From: Scolanthus callimorphus
Lineage: Eukaryota; Cnidaria; Anthozoa; Actiniaria; Edwardsiidae
Direction: 5' to 3'
Assembly (NCBI GenBank): GCA_033964015.1
Contig: CM066916.1
Coordinates: forward strand, 11,448,501-11,512,500
DNA: 64,000 bases
The first letter of the stretch is position 1; every line of letters begins with the position of its first letter. Positions 12,402 through 26,500 of this stretch are shown here, piece after piece. The translations under genes and the position numbers were made by a program. The notes below the pieces were generated by a model. It was not told the DNA's origin. It searched no databases and saw only the letters and a list, made by a program, of their open reading frames with translations.

Positions 12402-15400
12402 ATATGGCCCACCTTCGAGGGGTCTTCATTGCTCCTTCTACTATTAACCCGCGCAGAGCTCATCGCCGGAGCCATAGCAACTCTGAGGTACCTCTAACGA
12501 AAACCGAGACCTTTAAATCCGAGTATTGTCACTTCCCCAAGGCCCTTAAAGTCAGCAGGCCCAGTAGTGTGCCTAGCTTAGTAAAGCCTACTAACGAAGT
12601 AGTAACTTTGGAATTCAAACCCGCATCCGGCAGCGCGGCTTTTTTTCCGCGGACTGCAAGCTACGCAAACCAAAAAGAATTGTCTTCGCCCAATCTAAGC
12701 AGAAAGAGAGGTTGTTCTGAGTTACCGCTTTCGAGAAGTTTGCCTGATATACCTTCTTATCTTGAAGCGGATTCCGGGAAATTAGGGCGCAGAGAAACCT
12801 CTGAAGGAAGTCGAAGTGTAAACAGGTCACTGTCGAAAGAAAACGCGACGAAATATCAAACATCATCTGGAAGTGATTCACGGATCAGTGTTCAGCCATC
12901 GGAAGAGAGCATTCTCCCGAAACCCTGCGCACAAACATCCACACCCATACACGCGTCCATTGTTGTTGAAAAATCTTCAAGGAAAGGTGTCACTGTCTGG
13001 CACGGTAAATCGCCTGATACCCTTATCTTCCCGCAGCCAACAGAAACTTACTATTCATCGTTTTACAAAGGGGAAGCAAAGGACAACGGTCAAGATTACA
13101 ATCCGGAAGAAGTATTGAATAGAGTACTTTTTGTGCGCCCGTTTGAAAGCACAGACTTGCTTGAACATAACAATCAGTACCTTCAAAATCTTCTTGATAA
13201 GGAGGAGTTCTGGGAATCGCATCAAACGGAGCAAGATTTTCCTAAAATTTCTGAAGTCAGGGAACGTAAAGAGAAGCGCGCATCAAGAGCAGAGTCAGAC
13301 GATTCAGGTTTTGTTGAGACAAACGCGAAAGACTTTCTCGAGCAGACAACTGAAAACACTTTTACCTGTCAGGCTCAAAAACTAACCAAGCCAGAAGCAA
13401 AAGAAAGCTATATCGAAAGAGTAGAAACAGACAGTTGTGATTCGTTGTTCGCGTCAGATTTGAGTAGTTGTGATTTACCCAGGGACGAAGAACTCGGACA
13501 TAATCCAAAAAAACGGACAATTGGAGACAAATCTCCGAAGCTTGTTGGATTACCAAAGCTGATCGTAACACCCACTTTCGGGCCTTATAAAGGAGAAGGT
13601 TTTAACGTTAAAGAGTATTCTTATAGGAAACCTCGTCGGCATCACAGTTTTGGCGGGTTTTCACATTCGTTTCGAGAAAAAAGAATTAACACAGATCTTA
13701 AAAACAGTAACATCGGTAGTAGTTTCTGGTATCAGTTGAAGAAAATTCAAAACTCGCAATATTTGATCGAGGCCGCCATGGCAACCATTGAGAGAACTTG
13801 CCCTGTGGAGGAGAGCAAGGAATTATGGGAGAGCAAGGAAACCATTAAAGTGCTGAGTGAAGATTTGCAGAAAGAGAAAGAGAACAATGAAAAGAATGAG
13901 AACGCGATGGAGAATTTTAAACAGGAGATAAAAATACTTGAACAAGAGGTGAGCGCCAAAAATAAAGAGAATAAAGAGCTCACTGAGAATTTTCTTGTTG
14001 CACAAGCCAAGACAATGTCTTTGGAAACAGAAAACCGAATCCTTGAAAATCAAGTCCGAATGATGGAAGATTCAAACAAGAGGCTATATAAGGAGTTACA
14101 CGAAACGAGGTCTAAACTGAGAACGCAGGAAAACAAAGTTGAAGAGTTGAAAATGCAGAAATCAGAATCAGCCAGGAAGCTGATGCAGGTTTTGCAGTCT
14201 TCTTTAGATCGGAATACCAGGTTCTCATTTTTTCTCCATCAGCTTGAGGCGGACGTGGCCTCTCGTGAAAGCGCGCACAGGAAATCACGAATGGAAAAGG
14301 AAGCGGCTATGGAAGACATTCTAGCTGGAGAAAGAAAAAGAGAGAGAAAGTCTGGATATACGGAGAAAAGCGCGCCTCAGTTTGCTGCCATTACGGAGGA
14401 CGAGAGAGAAAGGTTGCGCGGGCATCTGGAGCGCTGTTTAGAACCGGATTCGGAGGAAGTTATAGAGAAAATAATAGGAATAACTGAGAGAGGATTCCTA
14501 CAAGGATTGAGCGAACGATTACAATGCAAAGACGAGGAAATAGACGGCCTACAAAAACAACTTGACATCGCGAGGACCCATGTTAAAGCCTTGAAGAACG
14601 CCGAAGTGAAGAGTTTTGACGATGGGAATAAAATCGAGGAGAAGATTCGAATGAAAAGAAAAACTATTGGGGATGACCTTACAGAGCTTACCAAGGAACT
14701 CTCGGCAGCTGAGATAATGAAGAAAGAACATGAATCTAAACTAGAAACTGTTAGAAAATTCTCTAACGCAGATTCGAGGATTCAGAGTTTGACTGCAATG
14801 CGCAGGGTATCCCGGGACGAAATAGCAGATATACAAAGCGCAATCAGGACCATGGAGTCAAAATCACAAGTATCGAACGAGAAGCTGTCCGACCAGGAGA
14901 AAGAGATTCTCTCTCTGAATCAGAAAATCTCGAAGACGATCGAAGAGAAAGCAGAGCTTGCTGAAGAGCTTCTTCTTGTGCAGTCTAACTTGCAAGCGAT
15001 GGAACAGAGGTGTAACGAGAAACGGGATGAATCGGAGCAGTTGGACCGAGAGCTTGACCTCAAACGGCAAGAAGTTGGGGAGATGGAACAGAGTCTTCAA
15101 GTAGCGCTTGATGATATGACGAACATGATGATCAAACTCGATGCGTCCAACGCTGAGCTGGATAAAAAGGATAAAAAGATACGAGAACTTACTGAAGGGA
15201 AGGATAGCACAGGGAGTGAATCAGATAGTGGTTTAGGTGAAGATTACCACGTGAGTCCTAGAGATGGAGTCTCCAAGCCACAAGCAGGCAAAGAGCAGCT
15301 ACAGGAAGGCCACGAGGGTGAGCCCAGTTTAAAAGAAGAGCTCGTGGAAACATTGTTAGCCCTAGAATCCGCGCAAGTAGAGAGGCAAGAAGCGCTCAGA

Positions 15401-17522
15401 CAGAACGAGGAGTTGACATGTGAACTTCAGAAACGCGAGAGGGAAATCTCAGCGCTTATGCTAGAGTTTGAAGAAATGAGACAAAACGGGGCGCCAGGAA
15501 AAGCGAGTGCGCCACCAGCGAGACTGCCCGAGTTGTGGAAAACAATTCAAGAGGAAACAAAGGAAAAACAAGATGGCGAACATAGTTACGAAGACTTGGA
15601 ACAGGAATTGATAGCGAAGCAGAAAGAAATCGAAAGCTTGATGAATGGTTTGACCAAGCAACAACAGCAAAGTGAGCAACAGGTTGAATTGATAGAGAAT
15701 TATAAGAAAGAACTTGAAGGCGCTAAAGAATTAAAAGAAAACGAAGAGCATGCTGAGATCGAGGCATCCTCTGGGCCAAGCGAGAATAAAGACTTTACTA
15801 GTGCCTTAGTAGGTGCGGAACGTGAAGATATTGCCGTTTTACAAGAAGATGTTCAAAAGCTTCAGCAAGTTCTGGCGCTACAGCTGGAGGAATCGCAGAG
15901 CTTCAAAGACCAAGTTGCTAAGTTGAAGGAATCACTAGCGATTACGCGCGAAGCGAAAGAATGCACGGTGAAGAGGAATAAAGAACTTGCAGAGCAGATA
16001 CAGCGGAAAAACGCAAAAATCGAGAATTTGGCGTCGGCATTGGAAAATGCGACGGCGACGTCAGGCCGAGAGGAGACCGAAAAAGTAGTCGGCTTGATCG
16101 AGGAGCTACGAAGCACCACCGAACGCACCGAGAAGCAGTGTCGGTTTCTCGAGACCAGGGTGAGCAGCTTGAAGGATGAGCTTAATGAAAAAGAACGTGT
16201 GATTATTGAGCTGCAGGCGGAGCGCGATGCTCTCTTAAGCGCTACAGAACCACAGGCTACGAGTACTCCGAAAAAACCTAGAGACCAAGGGCGAGAAGAC
16301 AAGAAAAGTTCCTCCGAATCAAGCGACCACGGGCAAGAGGATAATGCCATGGGACCGCGAGAACAAGGGCAAGAGGATAATGAGACAACGGGAACTCCAT
16401 CAGAATCGAGAGAGCACGGGCAGGAGGATACTAAAACATCAACTACCCCTACAGAAGAGCAAGCCCAAGGGCAGCAGGATAATAAAAACATGGACGATAA
16501 AGGTGATAAAAGTAACCTGTTGAGTGTTGCAGGTCTTACGCAAGAGCTGGAGATTGTAAAAACTCAACTCGGTCTTAGAGATCAGAGCATTGAAAATAAG
16601 ATAAGCGAGATCTACGAGAAAGACACGCTGATAATTAAACTACAGGAGGAAAAAGATGTCCAACTACAAGCATTATCGGAGTCCATAACAAGACTCGAAG
16701 AGGAGTCCGAAAAATTGCGCTCTGAAAATGCGCTGTTGGAAAACGAAGCAACAGATACTGTAGACGGAATGAGGTTGAGAGAGGAGAATATGTTGTTGAA
16801 GAGGCAGTTGAATGGGTTGAGTTACGAGCTTGCAGTCAAACGCGCAGAGTACGAGGACTTGCAGCAAGAGTTGATGGACTCTGATAAAAAATGCATGGAG
16901 CTAGAAGAATCATTAGCTAAAGTCGAGTGCATTAAAGAAGAACTAGAAAGCACCACTGATGATTTGTCTTTCCAGAAAAAGACGCTAGAAAAGGAGATCG
17001 AGTTATTGCGCAAAAAGATCGAGATTGTTGAAGAAGAGATGAAACTGACGGCGACGCAGACAGAGGTCGTTGAGGCTGTCGATAATAGGCCGCTGGCTGA
17101 AGAGAACGACGCGCTGAAAACACAGATTTCCGAGATCACATTAGAAATGGTTCTTAATAGAGAGGAACTTCAAAAAGTACAACAGGAACTTGGAGAGTCT
17201 AAAACTAAATGTTCTCTATTAGAAGCAAATATAAACGACTTAGACGATAAGAAGGGAGAGCTAGAGAGCAAAGTGGACGATTTAACCTTCAAGGGAAATT
17301 CCCAAGAGAAGGAGTTAGAGTTATGGAAAAAGAAAATGGTTTATATGGAGGAGGAAATTCGACTGACAGAGAAAGACTTGGGGAGAAAAGCGGAGCAAAT
17401 TAAGAAAAAGGAGGATGAGCTTCGCAAGCTGGTTGATGAGAGCTCAGCCGGTGAGCGGAGAAGACAGTCTCTTGAGGACGCCCTCAAAAATGCCGAGCAG
17501 AATAAAAGGCTATCCGTACAAG
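12402..17522 (+). CDS. Coiled-coil gene, exon 1 (residues 1-1706)
   Basis: Single 5.1-kb exon with the acceptor AG at 12400-12401 and the donor GT at 17523. The first 450 residues are rich in Ser, Pro and Arg, including a stretch reading SRSLPDIPSYLEADSGK. Coiled coil begins near nt 13780. Spacers rich in acid and serine occur near nt 15200-15300 (SDSGLGEDYHVSP) and nt 16283-16490, where Gly-Gln-Glu-Asp motifs repeat. The last 250 residues hold a 106-residue tandem duplication (nt 16775 and 17093). Translation past the donor soon meets a stop at 17608, which supports the splice site. Confidence 0.85.
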
Positions 17523-20500
17523 GTAGGGGGCCTATACGTGTATCAATACAATTTCAGTTTGTTTTAGATAATCAGGGAAAGGGGACAATGTTTCTCGATC
17601 TTCGATAACATCTTTTATTATATAGACACGAGTGTTTTACTGGGAAATACGCCACTCGTAGATCTCATACGAAGCTAAGTCCGGGACCTGAGTGACATAT
17701 TTTCGTCAAAACAAAAGTGCTTGGAAATCAATTTGAAATACTTTTTTCTGGTTTGTCTATACAATAAAAAGAAAATTACACGGTGGCTTGAAAAATGAGT
17801 TTTATTTTCTCGTGTCAAAAACAATATTCGCTGCGCTCATTCGTAAAATATTGTTCTTGCCACTCGAAAATAAAACCCATATCTTCGCGCCACCGTGTAT
17901 AATATCCTCTATATATTGCTAACGCTAAAACATTTCCATATATGCTTTTCATTGAACAACGTTTTGCGCTATTTGTCTAATGCCTAAGGCAGGGCTCAAA
18001 TTTGCGACCGTATCAGTCGCAAAAGCGACCAGAATTTTCCACTTTGCGACAAAAATATCAGTTAGTCGCGAAATATCGACTAGTTTTGTAGATATTTTTT
18101 TTATCCTTCACTTGTACGACTAAAACGTCTCTTTTTGCGACTAAAATTCACCAAACAAGTTGCAAATTTGCAATCATTAATATATTTCGAGCCCTTCATG
18201 GGGCCGAAGGGGATTAAATGTATTGGTATAATCACATAAGTGAGCTTTACTATGCGACTACGTCAGTAAAAAGTTTGTCATTTAGAGATTTAAACCATTT
18301 AAGGAAATTTGATACCTGCAATACGTCTGACGATTAGTTCTGCTCATAATTTTCACAATGTTTAGAGAAAAGCGAATAGGTCGATGTCTGAGATCTCAAA
18401 GAAAGTCAAGATCCTATGTCTGTACTCGCTTTCTGGTTGGATAACTTCTTACAAACTGGCCCGGTTGACGTTGTCGCACATTTCTTCATCTCAAATCCGA
18501 GTATTCGCCCGCGCTCCGAAACCTGATAGGCACCGCTAGGTGACTATAACAAAATGAAACGTAAATATCGACCAATCAACGCACGGAAGGTCTTTTATTC
18601 ACTTGAGTGATTACACTAACACTACTTAGCGCTTGTTTATGTCGTTTCTTTCTTTGCCTGTTAATTAATGTTAATGTCTGTGTTTGTTTTTGTTTGCATG
18701 TTTGTTGGTAACTTCTCATGTCAAGCCAAGGATAACTCTATTTCTAAAAAATACAGTGTAAACAAAACTCATGCTAATATGTTTGAGGCCTTCACCTGAT
18801 GCGCAATGTATCATGGGAAATATGTATTGCTGCTTAAGCGTCCATTGCTTTAGCAACGCATGGAATTGCCGACTTTTTTTACCTCTGCTTATAAGAGCTC
18901 TTTGAACTGAAATGCAATGCAATGAAGTGGGTTTAATTGCTATACTTTCTTAAACCAGCGAGAGACTACAAAGACTAAATCATAGCTCCATTAGCAACAA
19001 AGAAATAAGGCGGCGGTTTCGACATGGTTTTCTAGTTTAAAATGATCGATCTTAAGGCTATAAACTGTCAAATGCGCTCCCAGGCAGTATAATAATTAGT
19101 TCTTTCCCTTAAATGATTAAGCCCCTGTCCTTCAGTGAAACAATAGAGCTATAGTTCAGGTCTTGTAGATTTCTATACTGGCGGCTCTTTTGGCTTAAAA
19201 GTCAGCTGACTTGAAAAAAGCTTGATTACAAAAGACAACTAACGCGACGGCGTTGCCGGCAAAATCTTGCAATCAACACTTGTTGAGTTCCCGGGCGAGT
19301 GTGGCGGTACGCTTGTAGCTAAGTGCAAAGGGGCAGTATTAACGAGAAGCCTTGGGAATTCGCTTTGGATTTTGGATAACAAGCTTAAGTAGCGCCGCTG
19401 TGTTGAACAGCTAAGGTCGGTATCAAACTGTACTTGATTTTTTTAACTTTCCTGCCGTAATTACTTTGTGAGGGAGTAAAGTGGTTAATAACTCCGGATA
19501 ACGCTTATTCTCAGAACACGCCTAGCAAAAAAAAAACCTGGATTTTAACATCAGTGCAAAACTTTCTCGCTTACAAACTTGATTAGTTTGTAGATTTTAG
19601 TTTACCTACTGTGAAGGAATGCTTCCAGCGAATACTCCAACAAAGTTTGATTGCTAAGTTTTCAAAGGGTTTCCCTAGAGACGCTCAGCGTTGTTATCCC
19701 CAAAAACGTGCCTCAGACCTCATTGAAACTTTGCAAAATAATTTATAGTTCAGCTAGAAAATACTTTTCCTGGCAAACAATTTTCTTAAAAGTAATACTT
19801 GATGAAAAGGTAGTTTGTTTGAATTGTAATTTAGCACAATTTATGTTTACATTTTGCAGCGTGTGGTGCGTTTTATTGAAGTTCTTTTGTTTGCTTTTGT
19901 TTTACGAGTATCATTTCATGTAGCGTGAAAGTTTTCAATAAAATAATGTTCAAATAAGCAAATAATATGGATAGGCAGATTGTTTACCGAGAAATAAGAA
20001 AGTTTATTTGCCTTAGGTTTGAATTCAGCAAACAATTCACATTTTTTTGCTGTTGAGAATAAAAGTTGAAATTGAAAACATTACTGCTCATTTTACATTC
20101 GAGGCAAGGAAGCCAAAGGATAGCTTAAAACCATTTTGGTTGATTTGGCCATCAATTTCGACCCACAAGTGGCCGAATCCAGCGTTTTGGTTTGATTGAT
20201 GGCTAAAAATCGCCCATCGCAACATTGAATTTTGAGGGTCGCGTAGCAATGCATACAGTGGTCATTTTTACAGCATTATTCAATTACATATCTTATCTTT
20301 TGTTATTTCATAGACCATGCAAGCGGTTATTTTTATAGATTTAATGGGCAATATACTGTATTCATTGTCGCGAAAAAAGAGAAAATAGTAAATAGGCAAG
20401 TCTACGGAGCGACAGAAAACGAGTCCAATACTGCTAATTTTTTCCCTAAAAAGAGCTAAATAAATGCCATTGATACTGTGATCGATCTCTAGCTTATAAT

Positions 20501-23500
20501 AAGATAAAAAAATGCCCCTTGATCTTTGCTTTTCTCTTTAGTTAAACCTCATTTTAATGAAACAAAAACATTTTAAAAGAAGATAAATTCCCAGGTCTAA
20601 TACTCGCCCGAGAAAGATATATAGCTCGTGTTCCTTGAGTCTTGTTTTGTCTACTTTTATTGGAGTCTAATAGTCTAGCAAGCGCGATTAGTGTTTTATT
20701 TAAACGCATGTCTAAATAACAAGCGGCAAACCCTAAATTTAACCCTAAAACTTGCCTAGAGCGCGACTAGCTTCTGTAAATAGGTTTGTTTATATCAGTT
20801 AAACAGATACGCGACGCTTTCAAAGCATAGTTTACATTCTTTTTATTTGCCGAACAAACTCATAACCTATTGTCTAGCCTCGCTTAGCATTGTTTGTATA
20901 AACATTGACCTTAAATGAAAAATCAATTGAGCAATACGATAACAAATGATTCCGCAAACAGTAATCAGGCGAAACACGTCCCTGCTTTAGCGTACTCCTA
21001 CTTTCATGCATTGCGACGGGCGTACATTGGTCATCACATAGAGCAGATTTCACATGACTGTCGTGAAAGTAAACGCAATTATGCAATCACTAGCCAATCA
21101 GAAACAAGAGTAATTACAACTTACTGCTGAATGGTTTCCAGCCCAGCCAATCAGGAGCCGAACCAATTGGCTAGTAATTCCTTGCTTGTGATTAGTTCGC
21201 AATTTGATTGGTTGATAGAAATAAGCAGCCAATGAGAAAGCAAACCAATTGCAAACACGACGGTCATCTGAAATCCGCTCTAACAGAGAAATTGCATTAT
21301 CGTGTCTTACTGGAGTCCCCAGGTTTCGGGAACTTTATTTTAAATGTGTAGTCAACAGCTTAGGGAACACCAATTACAGGTCAATGTTTATTCCCTGTTG
21401 AATTATTGTACACGAGAACAAAAGGCCACTCAATAAAATTGTTTAGATTTGCGCGTCTCTCTCGTTTTGCATGATAACGCTTAAAATGCGCGAGGGTTAA
21501 AGATGCAGTAGGGGTGAGTTGAATTACTAAGGACCTGTACGGTTTTACAGCAAGATTTGAATACGTTTTTTTTTGTTTTCTTTTAGCTAAAGAGGGTGCG
21601 ATTGTGCAGCTTACCGAGATAAATTCCGAGCTAAAAGAAGAGATCAGGCAGATCAAGATGGATTCGACGCAATCTAGGTATGAACAGCGCAGGCTTGAGC
21701 GCGACCTTAGTGAAATGCGCGATAAATTCCGCGATGCTGATCGCAAATTCGGCATCATAAAAGGCGAGAAGGAGAAGATCGAGGATGAATTAAAAGATAC
21801 GAAGAAACGAATGCAGCAATATCAGAACGAGCTGGGCGACGCGAGAAATGGCATTCGGCAAAAAGAGGACATGATACGGAGACTGAATAACAAGAATAAC
21901 GAGCTACAAACGCTACTGTCGGAGAAAGACGAGAGCTTGAGACGAGAAGAACGGCTGAGAATGGAGAACATGAAGGCTTTAGACGTCATGAAGATGAAGT
22001 TAGATAGAGTAGAAGGCGACGACAAAAAGCAAAAAGATCGTTTGTTTAGCCTCAAGTCAGCGTGCTCCGAGGCCAACGAAGCGTACGAAATTGTCAAGAA
22101 ACAAAACCTGGCACTTAGACATGACATGGAAGAAGTGAAGAAACAGTTAACTGAGAGAAGCACTGAAGTCGAGAACAGCAAGCGAGAAAAAGAGCGGCTG
22201 GAGGAACAAATCTTGAATGCGTCTCGCACCATTGATGACATTCGCAAGTACAGCAATCGAGACGAGAGTATGTCACCTGATTCTGCGCTTGGTATCTCCC
22301 TAGAATCCCTAGGAGATATCAGTTCAGGGCCGAACAGCCCTAACTCTGATGTTTCCGACGCCTTGTTTGTCGCTGGAGATGAGGGCGATCTCAAGTACGG
22401 TGCTGGTCAAGATGAGAACGGATTGTTATGCAAGATGCCGACCATGATAGAAAACTTCAGAGCCGTGGTGAGGGACAATGACAGCATGCGAGGTAAATTA
22501 CTCGACCTGATATCTTACAAACAGAAATCAGACAATCAACTGCAGCAGTACACAAACGTGACTGAGGATCTAAAGAGAGAAATGAAGAGCAAAGAAATGT
22601 TCCTGGAGGAGCTACAGGATAAGAGCAGGATGCTTGAAGATGAGCTTCATGACGCCAAAAACAAGTTGTACGATGTCGAGAGAAATTTCGCGGCGGCGGC
22701 CTCCGAGGCGGATCTAATCAAGACGACATTACAAGTCCGTGAAGAGACAGTGGGAGAGCTGAGAGAGAAGATGGAGCTTCTTGAAGAAAAAGAGAGAGCC
22801 CTGGAATTGTACTCCAAGTCTATGTCTGAGAAGTATGAGCATGAATTAATGGAAAAGAAAAAATTCGCCGAGCTCAGTGGCACGCTGGAAGACGAAAATA
22901 TCAAGCAGAAAGGTCTTTTGGAGACTTTGGAAAAGAAGTTGTCGGAATTTTCAGAAAACGAGAACCGTATAGCATCCAAAATCAAGATTCCTGAGACTGA
23001 TTCTGGACACGGAGCTACCGATGTCGCCATGGTAACGCTGGAAGGAAAGCTGGACATGATTGTGAAACACAGTGAGGCGCTGGAGAACTCGTTGTCCGCC
23101 GTACAGTCCGAATGCAAGAACTTGCAAGCAGAGAACGAACGACTTCTGAGGGAGATGGTGGAGAAGGAAATTTATGACGAGCTTATTGCGAAGTTTGAAG
23201 AACAAGATAACGCGTTCAAATGCCGTGAAGGTGATTTAGAGGATAAAATCAGTGACCTGGAAAGACAAAGAGAGGATTTAGAAAAGCAAAACAATGAGAA
23301 AGAAGAGGCTATCAGTTGCTGGGTGAAGAGAGAAGAGGAGCTTTTGGACGACGTGAAAGATATACGAATGAAGTTCTCTCCACTCGAGACAGCAAACGAG
23401 CTCTTGAAGACTGAGGTTGAGGTGCTTAAAGAGGGGAGCAGACAAGCGGAGGAGAGTCGCACAAAACTCGAGACCGATGTCAAGTCAACCAAAGCAAAAA

Positions 23501-26500
23501 TGACCGAAATGGAAATCACAAATGAAGCGTACAAGGAGGAGAATGAGAGGCTGCGGAGAGAGATCATTGCGCTATCGGAAGAAAAGTGCGAAGTTGAGTG
23601 TAAAGTGTCAGAGGTGGAGCGTCAAGGAGAGAAATTGAATGAAGTGATCAAACATGAGAGAGCACAGATGAGCGAGCTAGAGGCCGAGCATGAAATGGTT
23701 CTCCAGAAGTGTGATGCCTTGCAGCACGACTTGTCTAAAGCTAAGGAAAGTATCGGACATCTAGAGGAAGAACAAGGAAAAACACAGACGGTGAAAGATG
23801 AAATGGAGAAGAAGCTACTTGAGTTGACTAACGAGAATGGAAACCTGAATGATGAGATGAGACAGGCCAGAAAAGATCTCGGAGAACTGGAAGAGCGTTA
23901 TAAGGCTGCCGTCAAGGAAGAAGAGGAATTGCGACAGAATCTTAGCAAATCCAGCATGGAGAACTCTAAGCTGAATACTGCTTACGAGCAAAGCCAGAGG
24001 CGCAAGGAGACTGCCGAGAAAGGTCTGGTCGAAGCGAATAGCAAAAACGAAGATTTGGAAACGGCGATAGAGAAGTCCCGCATGGAGAAAGCAGCTGTGC
24101 TGAAGGAGATTTCACAGAAAGAAGAGATGATACAGAGAATGGAAGCGAAACAGGGCGAGCTTGATGAGGAGAAGCAGAAGTTTACTAACGAGTTGTATCT
24201 GAGCACGCGCAAAGTTCTTAGTCTGCAACTAAACCTCGAGTCGCTGCGCAACGAAGTCTCGCAAATCGGAAAGGAGATGCGTCGGTTGATTCAAGATTCG
24301 CTCGGTCGCGAGCCCCGAGATGAAGCCGAAGAGAAATCGATTGAAGTCGACATTGAAATGAGCCTGATTGAAAACGAGGTTGTTGCGCAATCACTGAAAA
24401 ACAGTATCAAGACGACAGAAAAGAGCCTGGATCAAATCAGACCGGAAGCTAAAGTAACTGAGCATGACTATAATAACTGCCAAAGAGACATTGATAACGT
24501 TCACCGTGAGTTTGCATTCCTTAAAGATCACCTAAGTAACTTCAAGCAGTCATGCCAGAAACAATCTGACGAAATTCGCCGACTCAAAGAAGACCTCAAA
24601 ACGAAGGAAAGTATGTTACATGAAACTAAAGAGCAGTTTGAACTTCTTAAGGAAGAAAATACAGAGAACAAGGAAACTATTCTGCAGCTTCAAGGCAAGT
24701 GCACGGACCTTGAGACTCTTTTTGCCGAGTATGAGAGCAAGGCTGAGAGCACTCATGAGGAACTGGTGCAAGCTAACCAGCAAATCGCAGCACTTGAGGG
24801 TCATGTCGCCAAGCTCGAGCAAAAGAAAGCTACGTTAGAGAAGGAGCGCCTGGTCTACCAAGAGAAGATCAAGAACCTAGAAGCAGGAGTTCGATCTGCC
24901 AAAGACGAGACGCGCATTGACAAGAAGAGAATTGCAACTCTTGAGGTTGAGTATTCGGAGAAGCAAAGTCTTGCGCGCGACTTAGAGAAAATGGACGACA
25001 CCTTGACTGAGCTGAGACTGAAGTATGATGATGTTATCAAGGAGAGAGAAGAAGTGAAGTCCGATTTTGCGACGACGAGAGAAGAGCTTAGGCAGGAGCA
25101 AATGGAGCTGAAAAACTCGCGTAAGGAGAGCGAAAGTCTGAAGAAGCATGTTGCCGCAGAGAAAGATGCGCGCAGCAAAGTAGAGCACGAACTGAACGAA
25201 ACTTATGAAGTCCTAAAGACGGACAAGAAAAACTTACATGACGTGCAGCGCCACCTTAATAAGGTCGAAGACGAGTATGCGGTTCAGGATGAGAAAATCA
25301 AACTCCTTGAAGATGCTAGCCAGACTTTGAAGAAAGAAACAGAAGTCCAAGCAATTGAGATGAAGCGCTTGAGGGACTCCTTGACAGATGTGAAGACACA
25401 GTTAGTGAGCGCAAATAACAGCCTCGAAGGAAGTGAACGCGACAGAAAGAAGCTATATGAAGACCTTGTTCACTCTGAGGAAAACGTCAAAAAGCTTCAA
25501 GATACATGCAACGAGCTTTTGAGAGAAAAGAGCAGCGCTTCGGATAAGATCGTGTCGCTTAATGAAACCATGGAAGCTGTCGTTTCGAGCCACGAGGAGG
25601 TCGCTAACAGTCTCAAGCAAGAGTTGATGACCACTAACAAAGACCTCGCAATAACACGAAGTTCACTGCAGAGAAGCCAGAAACGGGAAGAAGACTTGCA
25701 GGAGGAAATCAAAATGACGGAGGAGAAGATTGTTGCTGTTGAAGAGAAAAAGCAAGAAATTGTTGAGAAATTCTGGAAGAGCCAGAACGAGTTGTCAGAA
25801 GCAGAGAGTACCATTGATAACTTAAGAGCGGAGAACAAAGAAATCAAAGGCAAGTGCGCACTGGCTTCTCAGAAAGCGGAGAAGTTAGAAGAGACACTGC
25901 GACAGGAGCGCGCAGACAATGAGAGGGCTAAAACCAACTGGAACGACAAGATGATCGAGGTTAAGTCTCAGTTTGCGCGTACTTCCGATGAGCGAGATGA
26001 CCTGAAAGGAAAGCTTGAAGAGGTCGATGAAGCACTCACTGGCACCAAGGAAGAGCTCCTTGAGACTTCAAATAAACTGAGCGAAAAAGAGAAACAGTTT
26101 ATTGTTGAAGTAGGCGAACGCGATAGCGCTATTGATGACTTGCAAACCAAGAACGAGAACCTGCGCGGGGAGTTAAAGAGAACGAAAGAGTCATTCAAGG
26201 AAGCTTGTATTGAGAATAGTGATCTCCGCGAGCGATTGAGCGCGACTGAAGAGCGACTCGAGCGTGTCGAACACAAGTTACACGAGAATGAGAACGACAA
26301 TGTTGACGCGTTAGCTGAAGCGCAAGCCAAACTGAATGTAGTGAACAGAATGCGCGCCTCTAACAGTGGAGAGCGTTTTGCAGAGTTACAATCGAGCCCG
26401 TTGTTAACATCATCGGATGACGAGATGGACTATCGCGACAGAGTAGACGCACCACCTTCCATGCAAAGCGGTTCAGTCAAGGAAGTGGTCGCGTCATTCC

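Larger units (their letters stand above)
17523..21586 (+). other. Intron 1 of the coiled-coil gene (4.06 kb)
   Basis: Donor GTAGGG follows CAAG at 17522; the acceptor is a T-rich tract ending TTTTAG at 21586. Inside are MITE-like elements at 17777-17901, 17991-18195, 18525-18612, 20096-20259 and 21039-21282. No coding exon is supported in the remainder. Confidence 0.8.

Noticed and set aside
12380..12403. ATG 12380 as the coiled-coil start
   Set aside because: The codons lie across a good splice acceptor ending at 12401; ATG 12404 just after it is more likely.
13747..17139. Several long minus-strand open frames opposite the coiled-coil exons
   Set aside because: They are Ser/Leu/Phe-rich mirror images of Glu/Lys/Leu coil codons and show no protein family features.
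21381..26330. Minus-strand open frames up to 190 codons opposite exon 2
   Set aside because: Same antisense effect of biased coil codons.
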